Origin: Pedosphaera sp.
GTDB taxonomy: Bacteria > Verrucomicrobiota > Verrucomicrobiia > Limisphaerales > SIAT01
Assembly (NCBI GenBank): GCA_009691645.1
Contig: SIAT01000021.1
Span: forward strand, 1 to 16,296
Direction of reading: 5' to 3'
DNA length: 16,296 bases
Position numbers and translations under genes: made by a program. The notes beneath the pieces were generated by a model. The model was given only the letters and a program-made list of their open reading frames with translations. It was not told where the DNA came from and did no database searches. The stretch's first letter is position 1. Each line of letters starts with the position of its first letter. This document shows positions 1 to 6,754 of the stretch, piece by piece.

Positions 1-296
1 GCGCTCGGATGATTGTGGCTCTCGATCTTGAACGCGATGGCCACACCGTCGCCGATGTCGATGATGCCCGCGTTCTCCTCGCCCGCGCCGACAAGAATCT
101 TCGGCGACTTTGTCGGAAAAGTTTTGAGCAGCGGCTTGGTGTTTTTGTACGAGCAATGCTCGCTCCACATCACACTGAAAATACCCAGCTCCGTGTAGTT
201 GGGCGCGCGACCGAGGATCTCAATCGCCCGCTGATACTCCTCCGGCGTGAGGTTGTGCTTGGCGACCAGCTCGGGCGTGATGGCAGGGTCGATCAT
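1..296 (-). CDS. purL: Phosphoribosylformylglycinamidine synthase subunit PurL (N-terminal part, cut by window edge)
   Basis: PurL catalyses the ATP-dependent conversion of FGAR to FGAM in de novo purine synthesis, using ammonia from PurQ. Only about 98 N-terminal codons are in the window. They read MIDPAITPELVAKHNLTPEE, then the family signatures WSEHCSYKNTK and, near the edge, KIESHNHPS, which carries the conserved substrate-site His-Asn-His. The separate purS and purQ genes just upstream imply the small PurL type (about 740 residues), not the fused single-chain enzyme. I chose the ATG at 296, 15 bp after the purQ stop. A TTG at 305 is an alternative, because a GAAG stands about 5 nt before it, whereas no Shine-Dalgarno sequence is suitably spaced for the ATG. 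Identity is secure and the exact start is less so. Confidence 0.93.
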   Translation of the reverse strand, partial: MIDPAITPELVAKHNLTPEEYQRAIEILGRAPNYTELGIFSVMWSEHCSYKNTKPLLKTFPTKSPKILVGAGEENAGIIDIGDGVAIAFKIESHNHPS

Positions 297-311
297 CGGA
301 ATCAAAATACT

Positions 312-1025
312 TCAGGCCGCCTTGACGCTGGCTCGCTGCTGCAGCGCGTGGATGAGGCTCTCAAAAATCAGCCGGCCGTCGGCGCTGCCCAACAGCGGCT
401 CGCTGGCGCGTTCGGGATGCGGCATCAGTCCGGCCACGTTGCGGCCCTCGTTGCAAACGCCGGCGATATTCAGCAGCGAACCATTCGGATTCGCGGCATC
501 GGTCAACGCGCCGCTGGCATCGCAGTATTGCCAGAGGATTTGCCGGTTTGCCTGCAACTTTTGCAACGTCTCGTCGTCAGCGAAGTAGCAACCTTCGCCG
601 TGGGCGATCGGTACGCGCAGCGGTTTGTCGGCGGGGATTTTGTTCGTGAACGGCGAGTCGGTCGTGGCCGCCTTCAGATGAACCGTCTCGCAGCGGAACT
701 GGAGCGAGCGGTTGCGGACGAGCGCGCCGGGCAGCAGGTGCGCCTCGCAGAGAATCTGGAAACCGTTGCAGATGCCGAGCACGTGACCGCCGTTGTCGGC
801 GAATTGTTTCACGGCCTGCATCACGGGGCTGAACCGCGCGATGGCGCCGGTGCGGAGATAATCGCCGTAACTGAAACCGCCGGGCACGAGCACCGCATCC
901 ACATTGCCGAGCGTCGTCTCTTTGTGCCAAAGCAACCGCGCGGAGTGGCCGAGCACGTTTTGCAGGACGTGGACAGCGTCCTGATCGCAGTTCGAAGCGG
1001 GAAATTGGAGGACGGCGAAATTCAT
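312..1025 (-). CDS. purQ: Phosphoribosylformylglycinamidine synthase glutaminase subunit PurQ
   Basis: This class I glutamine amidotransferase hydrolyses glutamine to feed ammonia to PurL in the FGAM synthase complex in the cytoplasm. The 237-residue length is normal for PurQ. The catalytic Cys86 lies in the nucleophile elbow LGICNGFQIL, and His203 and Glu205 lie in MPHPERA, completing the triad. VLVPGGFSYGDYLR (about 46-58) and AHGEG (141-145) are also typical PurQ motifs. The start codon overlaps the purS stop by 4 bp (ATGA), which indicates translational coupling. purL follows 15 bp downstream, so purS-purQ-purL is one transcription unit. Several overlapping ORFs on both strands here are frame shadows. 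Confidence 0.97.
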   Translation of the reverse strand: MNFAVLQFPASNCDQDAVHVLQNVLGHSARLLWHKETTLGNVDAVLVPGGFSYGDYLRTGAIARFSPVMQAVKQFADNGGHVLGICNGFQILCEAHLLPGALVRNRSLQFRCETVHLKAATTDSPFTNKIPADKPLRVPIAHGEGCYFADDETLQKLQANRQILWQYCDASGALTDAANPNGSLLNIAGVCNEGRNVAGLMPHPERASEPLLGSADGRLIFESLIHALQQRASVKAA

Positions 1026-1261
1026 TCGATCTCGAACCGGTAATCCTCGATCACGGGGTTGCTGAGAATTTTGCGGCAGGCGTCATCGATCTGTTTGCGA
1101 ACCGCCTCCTTGTCCGTGCCGCTCAGCTCCACCTCGATGTATTTGCCGACGTGGACCGCGCCGACGCCGCTATAGCCCATGTGGGCGAGGGTATTTTGAA
1201 CCGTCTTGCCCTGCGGATCGAGCACGGCTTTCTTGGGCGTGATGATGATTTTGGCTTTCAT
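1022..1261 (-). CDS. purS: Phosphoribosylformylglycinamidine synthase subunit PurS
   Basis: PurS is the small structural subunit (here 79 residues, a normal length) that bridges PurQ and PurL and helps ammonia transfer. The protein begins MKAKIIITPKKAVLDPQGKT and contains the family pattern V-L-D-P-x-G-x-T-V followed by a helix and G-K-Y-I-E-V-E-L. The open frame extends 8 codons upstream to an ATG at 1285, but PurS homologues begin with a short stretch before a beta-strand rich in I/V, so I chose the ATG at 1261. The stop overlaps the purQ start. Just upstream of the start, 1269-1281 is a short perfect hairpin (GGGCT, 3-nt loop, AGCCC), which could shape the leader. There is no clear Shine-Dalgarno sequence. 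Confidence 0.94.
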   Translation of the reverse strand: MKAKIIITPKKAVLDPQGKTVQNTLAHMGYSGVGAVHVGKYIEVELSGTDKEAVRKQIDDACRKILSNPVIEDYRFEIE

Positions 1262-1404
1262 TCGGGACGGGCTCAAAGCCCACAAAAACGCGCCGATGTT
1301 GCGGGAGTCGTCGTCGTGTGGCTAGAACTATTTGTTCAGAAGCCGTCCGCACAGTGGAGAAAAGGTTTCAGCCGCCATCCAACGCGTGTTAAACTCACCG
1401 AACT
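1262..1404. promoter_or_regulatory. Divergent intergenic region between purS and the HupE-like gene
   Basis: These 143 bp must hold the promoters for the leftward pur operon and the rightward HupE-like gene. I see no convincing -35/-10 pair on either strand. A TTAAACT at 1389-1395 is only a weak -10-like match for the rightward gene and lies too close to the ATG at 1405 for a normal leader, unless the message is nearly leaderless. The hairpin at 1269-1281 is the only structure I noticed. Confidence 0.3.
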
Positions 1405-2577
1405 ATGCCTCGGAACGGCACTTGTCGCCAGCTCGCCCCGGTCGTGTTGGGGCTGCTCTGCTTGTTCGTGACGGTCGGCACCGCCCTCGCTCATAAGACC
1501 AGTGACAGCTACCTCGGCCTGACCGTCGAAAGAGGCAAGATCACCGGCCGCTGGGACATCGCTCTGAGCGATTTGCAGGAGGCCATCGGTTTCGATGACA
1601 ACGGCGATGGCACGGTGACGTGGACTGAACTCAAGGCCCGCGAACACCTCATCGCGCCGTATGCTTTCTCGAACCTCACCATTCGCGCCGCCAACACCAT
1701 CGCCACGCCGCGGCACAAGTCACTCGACTACGAAGCGCACGAAAGCGGCGCTTACATCATCCTCCGCTTCGATCTGGAAGGTGTCATTCAACCGGATCAA
1801 CTCACCCTCCACTACGAACTTTTCTTCAAGCACGACCCGCTGCATCGCGGCCTTTTCCGACTCGCCGCAATCGAGTTGGGCCAGGCCGAGCCGCGCATCC
1901 AGACCGCCATCTTCAGCCCCTTCACGCCGTTGCAGAAATTCCTCATCCGCGAACCCAGTGCGTGGCGGCAGTTCGCCAACTTCGGCCGCGAGGGCGCCTG
2001 GCACATCTGGATCGGTTTCGACCACGTGCTCTTTCTCATCGCCCTGCTACTGCCGGCCGTGTTGCGGCGCGAGCGAGGCCAGTGGCGCAGCGTGGGTGAA
2101 TTCAGGCCGGCACTCTGGGAAGTACTGAAAATCGTGACCGCCTTCACCGTCGCCCACTCGATCACCCTCGCGCTGGCCGCGCTCGAGATCGTGCGGCTGC
2201 CGTCGCGTTGGGTGGAGACGGCCATTGCCGCCTCCGTCGCGCTCGCCGCGCTGAACAACCTGCGGCCGTTCTTCGAGAAACGCGGCTGGTGGGTCGCGTT
2301 CGGTTTCGGCCTCGTACACGGGTTCGGATTCGCCTCCGCGCTCGGCGACCTGGAGTTGGGGCGCGATTCGCTGGCGTGGACGCTGGCCAGCTTCAACCTC
2401 GGTGTCGAGCTGGGCCAGCTCGCCATCGTGCTCGTTTTCCTGCCGTTCGCCTTCGCGCTGCGCCACTCGTGGTTTTACCAGCGGCTCATCTTCCAAGGCG
2501 GCTCCGTCTGCGTGGTGTTGATCGCCGTCACGTTGACGGTCCAGCGGTGCTTCGATCTGAAGCGGCTGACCTTCTGA
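1405..2577 (+). CDS. HupE/UreJ-family (HupE_2 type) membrane protein with periplasmic EF-hand-like loop
   Basis: The 390-residue protein starts with a signal peptide (about 1-29, ending TALA, then HK). A periplasmic beta-rich domain (about 30-190) follows, then a membrane domain (about 197-383) with six or so hydrophobic segments. The membrane domain carries HupE/UreJ-type His motifs: H200 and D206-H207 in HIWIGFDHVLF, H251 in VAHSIT, H305 in GLVHGFGFA, and the late motif FNLGVELGQ (330-338). HupE and UreJ are implicated in nickel or cobalt handling, but the HupE_2 branch is largely uncharacterised. Residues 64-75 form a textbook 12-residue EF-hand loop (D, N, D-G, V, E at the ligand positions). 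The gene ends 6 bp from the stop of the opposing TonB gene, with no room for a separate terminator. Metal transport is inference. Confidence 0.85.
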   Translation: MPRNGTCRQLAPVVLGLLCLFVTVGTALAHKTSDSYLGLTVERGKITGRWDIALSDLQEAIGFDDNGDGTVTWTELKAREHLIAPYAFSNLTIRAANTIATPRHKSLDYEAHESGAYIILRFDLEGVIQPDQLTLHYELFFKHDPLHRGLFRLAAIELGQAEPRIQTAIFSPFTPLQKFLIREPSAWRQFANFGREGAWHIWIGFDHVLFLIALLLPAVLRRERGQWRSVGEFRPALWEVLKIVTAFTVAHSITLALAALEIVRLPSRWVETAIAASVALAALNNLRPFFEKRGWWVAFGFGLVHGFGFASALGDLELGRDSLAWTLASFNLGVELGQLAIVLVFLPFAFALRHSWFYQRLIFQGGSVCVVLIAVTLTVQRCFDLKRLTF

Positions 2578-2583
2578 AGAAAC

Positions 2584-3327
2584 TCAGCTCTCGAGCTTAA
2601 AGCGGATAGGCACTTGCGCGCGGGCTTTGACGGCTCGGCCCGCGGCCCGCGCAGGCTCGAAGTGCCACCGCTGCACTGCATCGACCGCGGCGGTGTCGAG
2701 CGACTTGTGGCCGGAGCTTTGTTCCACTTCGACTTTCAGCGCCGTCCCTTCTTCGCTCACCTCCACGCGTAGAAGCACGAGACCTTCCAGCTTCTCGCGA
2801 CGGGCCGCGGCGGGATAACGCGGCGCGGGATTCAACCGATAAGCAATCGAACCCGCACCACCAAAGCTGGCGGAAGGCGACTCGCTCCCACGCGTCGAAC
2901 CTTCTGCAGGACCAACAGGCAGCGGGCCGAAATCCGCCGGCGCGAATACGGGCACTGCGGCCGCGAGTTGGCTGGCACAGGTCAAAGTCTCCACACGCGA
3001 TTCGGTGGACACGACCGAAACAGATGCGACAGCACTGCGTACCTCGAAGCCCCTGGCGGCTGATAACACAGCCGACGGCGCGGACAACGCGAGTGCCTCC
3101 TGCTTTTGCGCGAGCGTTGCCGAAGGCGCAGGCAATGCATCAACCGCTACGGCCGGCAACGGTTTAGGCAACGTGTCGGGTTCCAACACGGTCATCTCGA
3201 GAATGATCGGCACGTCGGCCGACGGTATCTGGACAGGGCGCGAGTTGAGGCACGTGAGCGCGACCGCACCCGCGGCGCCGTGGACGGCGAGCGACAAAAT
3301 CAGGCTGATGGTTTGAGATTTTTTCAT
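2584..3327 (-). CDS. TonB-family energy transducer
   Basis: This 247-residue protein has the TonB layout. An N-terminal membrane helix (about 7-26) contains His16 in SLAVHG, matching the conserved TonB transmembrane His that works with ExbB/ExbD. A periplasmic linker (about 30-160) is rich in Pro, Ala and Ser. A C-terminal TonB_C domain (about 166-247) has the pattern NPAPRYPAAARREKLEG, then V-x-V-x-E-x-G, then AVDAVQRWHFEPA. It should carry proton-motive energy across the periplasm to the TonB-dependent receptor two genes upstream. Its start overlaps the PepSY gene stop by 4 bp (ATGA). No exbB or exbD is present nearby, so it must borrow a motor encoded elsewhere. No Shine-Dalgarno sequence is visible, and coupling may suffice. 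Confidence 0.9.
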   Translation of the reverse strand: MKKSQTISLILSLAVHGAAGAVALTCLNSRPVQIPSADVPIILEMTVLEPDTLPKPLPAVAVDALPAPSATLAQKQEALALSAPSAVLSAARGFEVRSAVASVSVVSTESRVETLTCASQLAAAVPVFAPADFGPLPVGPAEGSTRGSESPSASFGGAGSIAYRLNPAPRYPAAARREKLEGLVLLRVEVSEEGTALKVEVEQSSGHKSLDTAAVDAVQRWHFEPARAAGRAVKARAQVPIRFKLES

Positions 3328-4073
3328 GGCACAGATTGTGGTTTGGATGTCTCTGGCTTCCTGTCGAGGCGACGCGGCGAGGTGACGAAAAAGAGCGCGA
3401 TGCCGGCGAGCGACACGCAGAAGATGCCGAACGTGGTGAGCGTGAGCACCGCGTCTCGCGCGGTCTTGTTCGGGATGAAGTTCAGCTTGTGCAGCGTGCC
3501 GAAGATGTTCGCCTCGAACTGCCGGTAGTTGTCCGTGTGGCGCGTGACGCTCTCGGTCATCGTGGAAACGTAAATGCGCGTCTTGATCCCGTCACCGCGG
3601 TCGAAGCGATACACCGGCAGGATGCGGAAGATGTTGATGTATTCGCGATTGAACTGCGTGAGGAAATCCGCCTGCCGCAAGTCAGCGGCCTCGGCGTGCA
3701 GGAAACGCGCGGCGATCTCGGTGGCGAAGACCGCGTCGCGCTTCGGGTCCACCTCGCCGGTATCGGCACTGACATACTGCGCGGAACCGTGGCCAGCGGG
3801 CCGGATCACGTACCACGGACGGCCGCCAATCGCGCGGAGGTTCACTGCGCGCGCGCCGTTCGTGGAGGGTGGCAGCTTGGCGAGCGCCTCGGCCGGCGCA
3901 AGTTTCACCGCGGCAAAATCGAGCGCAGGCCCCGACGGCACGGCGGGCGGTGGCGGTGGCTGCGACCACGTCATCACGTTGTGCAAGATGCCGCTGAACG
4001 AGGCGACCAAAGCCGACACGCTGAACGCGAGGCCGATCCAGCGGTGCAGTTTGCGAAGTGTGGCGGAGTTCAT
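3324..4073 (-). CDS. PepSY-type inner-membrane protein with two transmembrane segments
   Basis: The 249-residue protein has one helix at each end, 11-33 (after LHRW) and 209-231 (after TLHKLNFIP), enclosing a periplasmic domain that includes a PepSY-like stretch (YVSADTGEV, 100-108). His10 and His195 beside the helices resemble the paired His of PepSY-TM/PiuB-type iron-regulated proteins, some of which are linked to reduction of ferric or other metal chelates. This is a short form; classic PepSY-TM proteins have four or so helices. The ATG at 4073 was chosen because an upstream in-frame ATG at 4133 would overlap the receptor gene by 44 bp and would put charged residues before the LHRW start. 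It lies 16 bp after the receptor gene and overlaps the TonB gene, so all three form one operon. Metal reduction is inference. Confidence 0.82.
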   Translation of the reverse strand: MNSATLRKLHRWIGLAFSVSALVASFSGILHNVMTWSQPPPPPAVPSGPALDFAAVKLAPAEALAKLPPSTNGARAVNLRAIGGRPWYVIRPAGHGSAQYVSADTGEVDPKRDAVFATEIAARFLHAEAADLRQADFLTQFNREYINIFRILPVYRFDRGDGIKTRIYVSTMTESVTRHTDNYRQFEANIFGTLHKLNFIPNKTARDAVLTLTTFGIFCVSLAGIALFFVTSPRRLDRKPETSKPQSVP

Positions 4074-4089
4074 CTTACGTTCAAAAGTT

Positions 4090-6174
4090 TTACCAGCGCG
4101 CCTCAATGCCGCCGTACACGGCGCGGCCATCACCGGGATAAAACACCGCGCTGCCGGCGCCGCCGGTGCGGGTGAGCGTGGTGGTGGCGATGTATTTCTC
4201 GTCCGTCAGATTGCGCGCCTCGATGAAGGCGGACCAACACTTGCCGCGATAGCCGGTCTTGAATCCGAGCACCGCATAACTCCGCGTGTGAAGCGTGTCG
4301 GCGAAATCGGCGGAGTAGGCATCCGGCACGGCCTCGATATTCGGCCCGGCGTAGAAACCGCAGGCGTGTTCGTAAAGCAACTCAGCTCGCAGGTAATGCT
4401 CCGGCAAACCGGGAAGCGGTTTGTCAGCGTAGTTCGGATCGTCGCCGAAACGGAAATGGCTCCAGAGATAATTCAGCCGCAACGCGAGATGATCGCCGTT
4501 ACGCGGATTCGCGTCGGTCGCGAAGACGCCATCCACGAGGCGCACGCTGCCGGACAACTCCACGCCTTGATGCGTGGTCTCGCCGGCGTTCACCGTGCTG
4601 GCGGTGGCCAGCGTCGGGTCTACTGTGAGCAGTTCATTGCGCAGCCAACTGTGATACCACGAGAGATCCCAGGTGAAACGACCACTCTCGCCGCGCGTGC
4701 CCAACTCGACTGTCGTGCCGGTCTGCGCGTCGAGATACTTCGCGATGCCGCTCTGATAAAGCTCGCCGAAAGTCGGCGGCTCGAAGCTGCGGCTCACGTT
4801 CCCATAGAACTGAACCTTGTCGGTGTGATCATAACGCAGACCGGCTTTCGGGATGATCTCGAAGAAACTCTGCTCGTTCGACTGCGTGCCCGGCAGACGA
4901 TCCTCGAGTTTGCGCACCGCACGGCTGGCCTGCGCCCCGGCCACCAGCGCCAGTTGCGGCGTGATGTAGAACTGGTTCTCCGCGTAGAGATCGAGGTTCC
5001 ACGCAGACTGCACGGCATCGCGACTCTGCGCACCTTTGGCGCCGGAACTATTCGCGAACTCCGCGGTGTCGTTGGCGCCGTACACGGGATTGAAGCCGAG
5101 CGTGAAGGCGTTCCGATGACCGAACAGTTCACCCTCGCCGCGCCAGCGCAGCTCTGCGCCGAAGTCGTCCGAACGTTGGTCGATGTAGGTGGACGAAAGC
5201 GGGTGATCGAGGTCCTTGTGCGACCACCACGCGGAGAGTTCCAAGCGACTGCGGTCGTCGCCGATCACCGTGCGACTGGCGAGCCGGCTGAGCACCACAT
5301 CGCGCCGCTGATTTTGACTCACGCTTTTGGCTTGTTTCGGATCGGTGAGAAATTCTGACAGCGTGAGCGCGCCCGGCAGTTCGCTGTCGGAAATCGCGTG
5401 AGTGAAATGGAGACGCGTCTCGGCGTCATCGCGGAACCGCCAGCCGAGATTCGCGTAGGCGCGATGCGCAGCGACCTGCGTGTGGTCGCGATACCCATCG
5501 GCGGAATAATGCGAGAGCGAGGCGTAGTAATCATATTTACCCACCACGCCGCCACTGGAAGCCTGCGCGCGCGTGTGACCAAAACTGCCGTACTCGGCTC
5601 GCGCTTGAAACGGCGCGGCATCGTAGCCCGTGCGCGAAACCATGTTGATCGCGCCGCCGAGCGTGGTGCCGCCGTAGCGCAAGGCGTTCGCGCCCCGAAA
5701 AACTTCGGTGTAACTCGTCGCCAGCGGTTCGATGGATTGGAAATCGAAACTGCCCTCGGCAAGGTTCACAGGAATTCCGTCCTGCATCAGTTTCAGCCCC
5801 TTGCCGTGGAAAGCGCGCTGGATACCCGAACCGCGGATGGAGAGCCGTGAATCCTCCGCGCCCCAACGCGGCTGGATGAAAACGCCCGGGGCGTAATCGA
5901 GCATGTCCTTCAAGTTCGACACGCGGCCGCGCTCGTATTCCTTCGCTTCGATCACGCTCACGCCGCCGGGTGTCTGGCGCGACTGCTCACGCGCGGTCGC
6001 CGGCGAGGGGACGGTGAACGCCTCGGCCGCGCCTTTCACCACCACCTCGGGCAAAGTAACGGGTTTGTTTGTCTGCGTGTTTTGGGCGAAGCCCAGACTG
6101 GCCGCGCCAAGTAATGCGCAGGCGGCAATTGCAATCCGCAGTGAGCGGGCAAAAATGGTTGTCACAAACTTCAC
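4090..6174 (-). CDS. TonB-dependent outer-membrane receptor (FecA-like, COG4772 type)
   Basis: This 694-residue receptor imports a scarce ligand across the outer membrane. A Sec signal peptide spans about 1-30 (cleavage after GFA). A TonB-box-like LPEVVVKG lies at 41-48. The plug domain (about 65-182) shows GVSVIEAKEY, LSIRGSGIQRAFHGKGLKLM and RYGGTTLGGAINMVS, the pattern of the FecA-like receptor group. The rest is a 22-strand-type barrel ending in an aromatic residue (YGGIEARW), as expected for Bam-dependent insertion. The start is a GTG at 6174, with an in-frame stop six codons upstream; a second GTG three codons on (6165) is possible. Neither has a clear Shine-Dalgarno sequence. It leads an operon with the PepSY and TonB genes. 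The ligand (iron, another metal chelate or cobalamin) is not determined. A 594-codon opposite-strand ORF over 3574-5358 is a shadow. Confidence 0.93.
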   Translation of the reverse strand: MKFVTTIFARSLRIAIAACALLGAASLGFAQNTQTNKPVTLPEVVVKGAAEAFTVPSPATAREQSRQTPGGVSVIEAKEYERGRVSNLKDMLDYAPGVFIQPRWGAEDSRLSIRGSGIQRAFHGKGLKLMQDGIPVNLAEGSFDFQSIEPLATSYTEVFRGANALRYGGTTLGGAINMVSRTGYDAAPFQARAEYGSFGHTRAQASSGGVVGKYDYYASLSHYSADGYRDHTQVAAHRAYANLGWRFRDDAETRLHFTHAISDSELPGALTLSEFLTDPKQAKSVSQNQRRDVVLSRLASRTVIGDDRSRLELSAWWSHKDLDHPLSSTYIDQRSDDFGAELRWRGEGELFGHRNAFTLGFNPVYGANDTAEFANSSGAKGAQSRDAVQSAWNLDLYAENQFYITPQLALVAGAQASRAVRKLEDRLPGTQSNEQSFFEIIPKAGLRYDHTDKVQFYGNVSRSFEPPTFGELYQSGIAKYLDAQTGTTVELGTRGESGRFTWDLSWYHSWLRNELLTVDPTLATASTVNAGETTHQGVELSGSVRLVDGVFATDANPRNGDHLALRLNYLWSHFRFGDDPNYADKPLPGLPEHYLRAELLYEHACGFYAGPNIEAVPDAYSADFADTLHTRSYAVLGFKTGYRGKCWSAFIEARNLTDEKYIATTTLTRTGGAGSAVFYPGDGRAVYGGIEARW

Positions 6175-6206
6175 GTCAAAATTTGGTTGTCAAAATCGGG
6201 TTGTCG
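6157..6206 (-). repeat. Heptamer direct repeats at exact 14-bp spacing over the receptor start
   Basis: On the plus strand GGTTGTC begins at 6157, 6185 and 6199 (GACAACC on the receptor's coding strand). A degenerate copy sharing GTCA falls exactly in register at 6171. The array has a 14-bp period and the spacers are A/T-rich. The repeats straddle the GTG start at 6174, so a protein bound here would probably block receptor expression. I do not recognise the site as that of a known regulator such as Fur. Confidence 0.55.
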
Positions 6207-6208
6207 AA

Positions 6209-6349
6209 GCGGGAAGGCGCGAAAAGCTGGCGGGTGGCTACTCAGCTTGGTTGCCTTCCCGCAGTGGCCCGCACACGAATTCTAAACGTGCGCAAAGACG
6301 ACTGAATCGAGGCGCTTGGCCTCAAAGGCAGCACACCACCAAAGGTGTG
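6209..6349 (-). promoter_or_regulatory. Structured leader: four consecutive hairpins upstream of the TonB receptor
   Basis: Read on the minus strand toward the receptor, the elements are these. Hairpin 1 is CACACC/GGTGTG (6332-6349, 6-nt loop). Hairpin 2 is GAGGC/GCCTC (6309-6323, 5-nt loop). Hairpin 3 is GCGCACG/CGTGTGC (6271-6293, 9-nt loop, one G-U pair in this RNA sense). Hairpin 4 is a two-tier stem with an outer 10-bp arm pair (6253-6262 with 6209-6218), an internal loop, an inner 6-bp stem (6243-6248 with 6224-6229) and a 13-nt apical loop. The element ends 34 nt before the start codon. CCACTGCGGGAAGGC resembles part of the cobalamin riboswitch core, but I cannot find a proper B12 box or the upstream core sequences. 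It could equally be a dispersed palindromic repeat. Confidence 0.45.
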
Positions 6350-6361
6350 GCGCGGGAAGAA

Positions 6362-6733
6362 TCAGGCCGCGCGAGGAGGCGGCACCGGCGGGGCGAGGGG
6401 GCGCGCTGTGAGGAAAACCGCCACGGGGAGCGCGTCGGTGGAAATCTGGAGAGAGGTCAACGTCCACGCGGCCGGCGCACAGAGGCCGTCGAGTTTGAGG
6501 CTCGTTTTGCTGAACTCATCCTTCGGCACGGACTTCTTGCCATCCTCGACGAACTTGCAGAGCTGACAGGGATGCTGGCCGTCGAACGTTTTGCCGATGG
6601 CGACGCCGAGCGAATCCTGCTGCGAAAATTTAACGGCCATGCCGACCCACGCGGCGGATTGGAGCACCGCCCAGTGCAGGCCCAGTGTGAGGGCCAGCGC
6701 GGCGACGACCAACCATTTTGCGACGCGGGTCAT
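6362..6733 (-). CDS. Small membrane-anchored protein with HPCxLCK motif
   Basis: I recognise the type but not a named function. The 123-residue protein has an N-terminal hydrophobic segment (about 5-33) that is either an anchor or a signal peptide. It then carries FDGQHPCQLCK (50-60) with His54, Cys56 and Cys59, and a further Cys at 85. The chain ends in a Pro-rich tail (112-120). Similar short proteins with TFDGxHPCxLC are, as I recall, found beside TonB receptors and metal genes. The H-x-C-x2-C group could bind copper, zinc or haem, or act in redox. It lies 21 bp downstream of the lipoprotein gene on the same strand and just upstream of the structured leader, so it may be part of the same uptake locus. 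The start ATG at 6733 has no clear Shine-Dalgarno sequence. Function is unproven. Confidence 0.75.
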   Translation of the reverse strand: MTRVAKWLVVAALALTLGLHWAVLQSAAWVGMAVKFSQQDSLGVAIGKTFDGQHPCQLCKFVEDGKKSVPKDEFSKTSLKLDGLCAPAAWTLTSLQISTDALPVAVFLTARPLAPPVPPPRAA

Positions 6734-6754
6734 TTGCGTTCAGTGTTCGACGGC

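Noticed and set aside
9..1043. 344-codon plus-strand ORF opposite purL, purQ and purS
   Set aside because: The minus strand carries unmistakable PurL, PurQ and PurS motifs, so the plus-strand frame is a shadow.
1269..1281. Terminator hairpin near the purS start
   Set aside because: The stem is perfect but only 5 bp, and the T run is upstream of it, not downstream, on the pur strand.
3574..5358. Long plus-strand ORF (594 codons) opposite the PepSY and TonB receptor genes
   Set aside because: It is Arg/Val/Ala-rich with no recognisable motif, and the opposite strand encodes clear family proteins. It is a GC-driven shadow.
6209..6262. Rho-independent terminator for the upstream HPCxLCK gene
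   Set aside because: The strong stem is not followed by a T run on the minus strand. The same is true of the hairpin at 6332-6349.
6209..6293. Canonical cobalamin riboswitch
   Set aside because: A CCACTG...GGGAAGGC-like stretch is present. I could not find a well-formed B12 box or the other conserved core segments, so only a structured leader is claimed.
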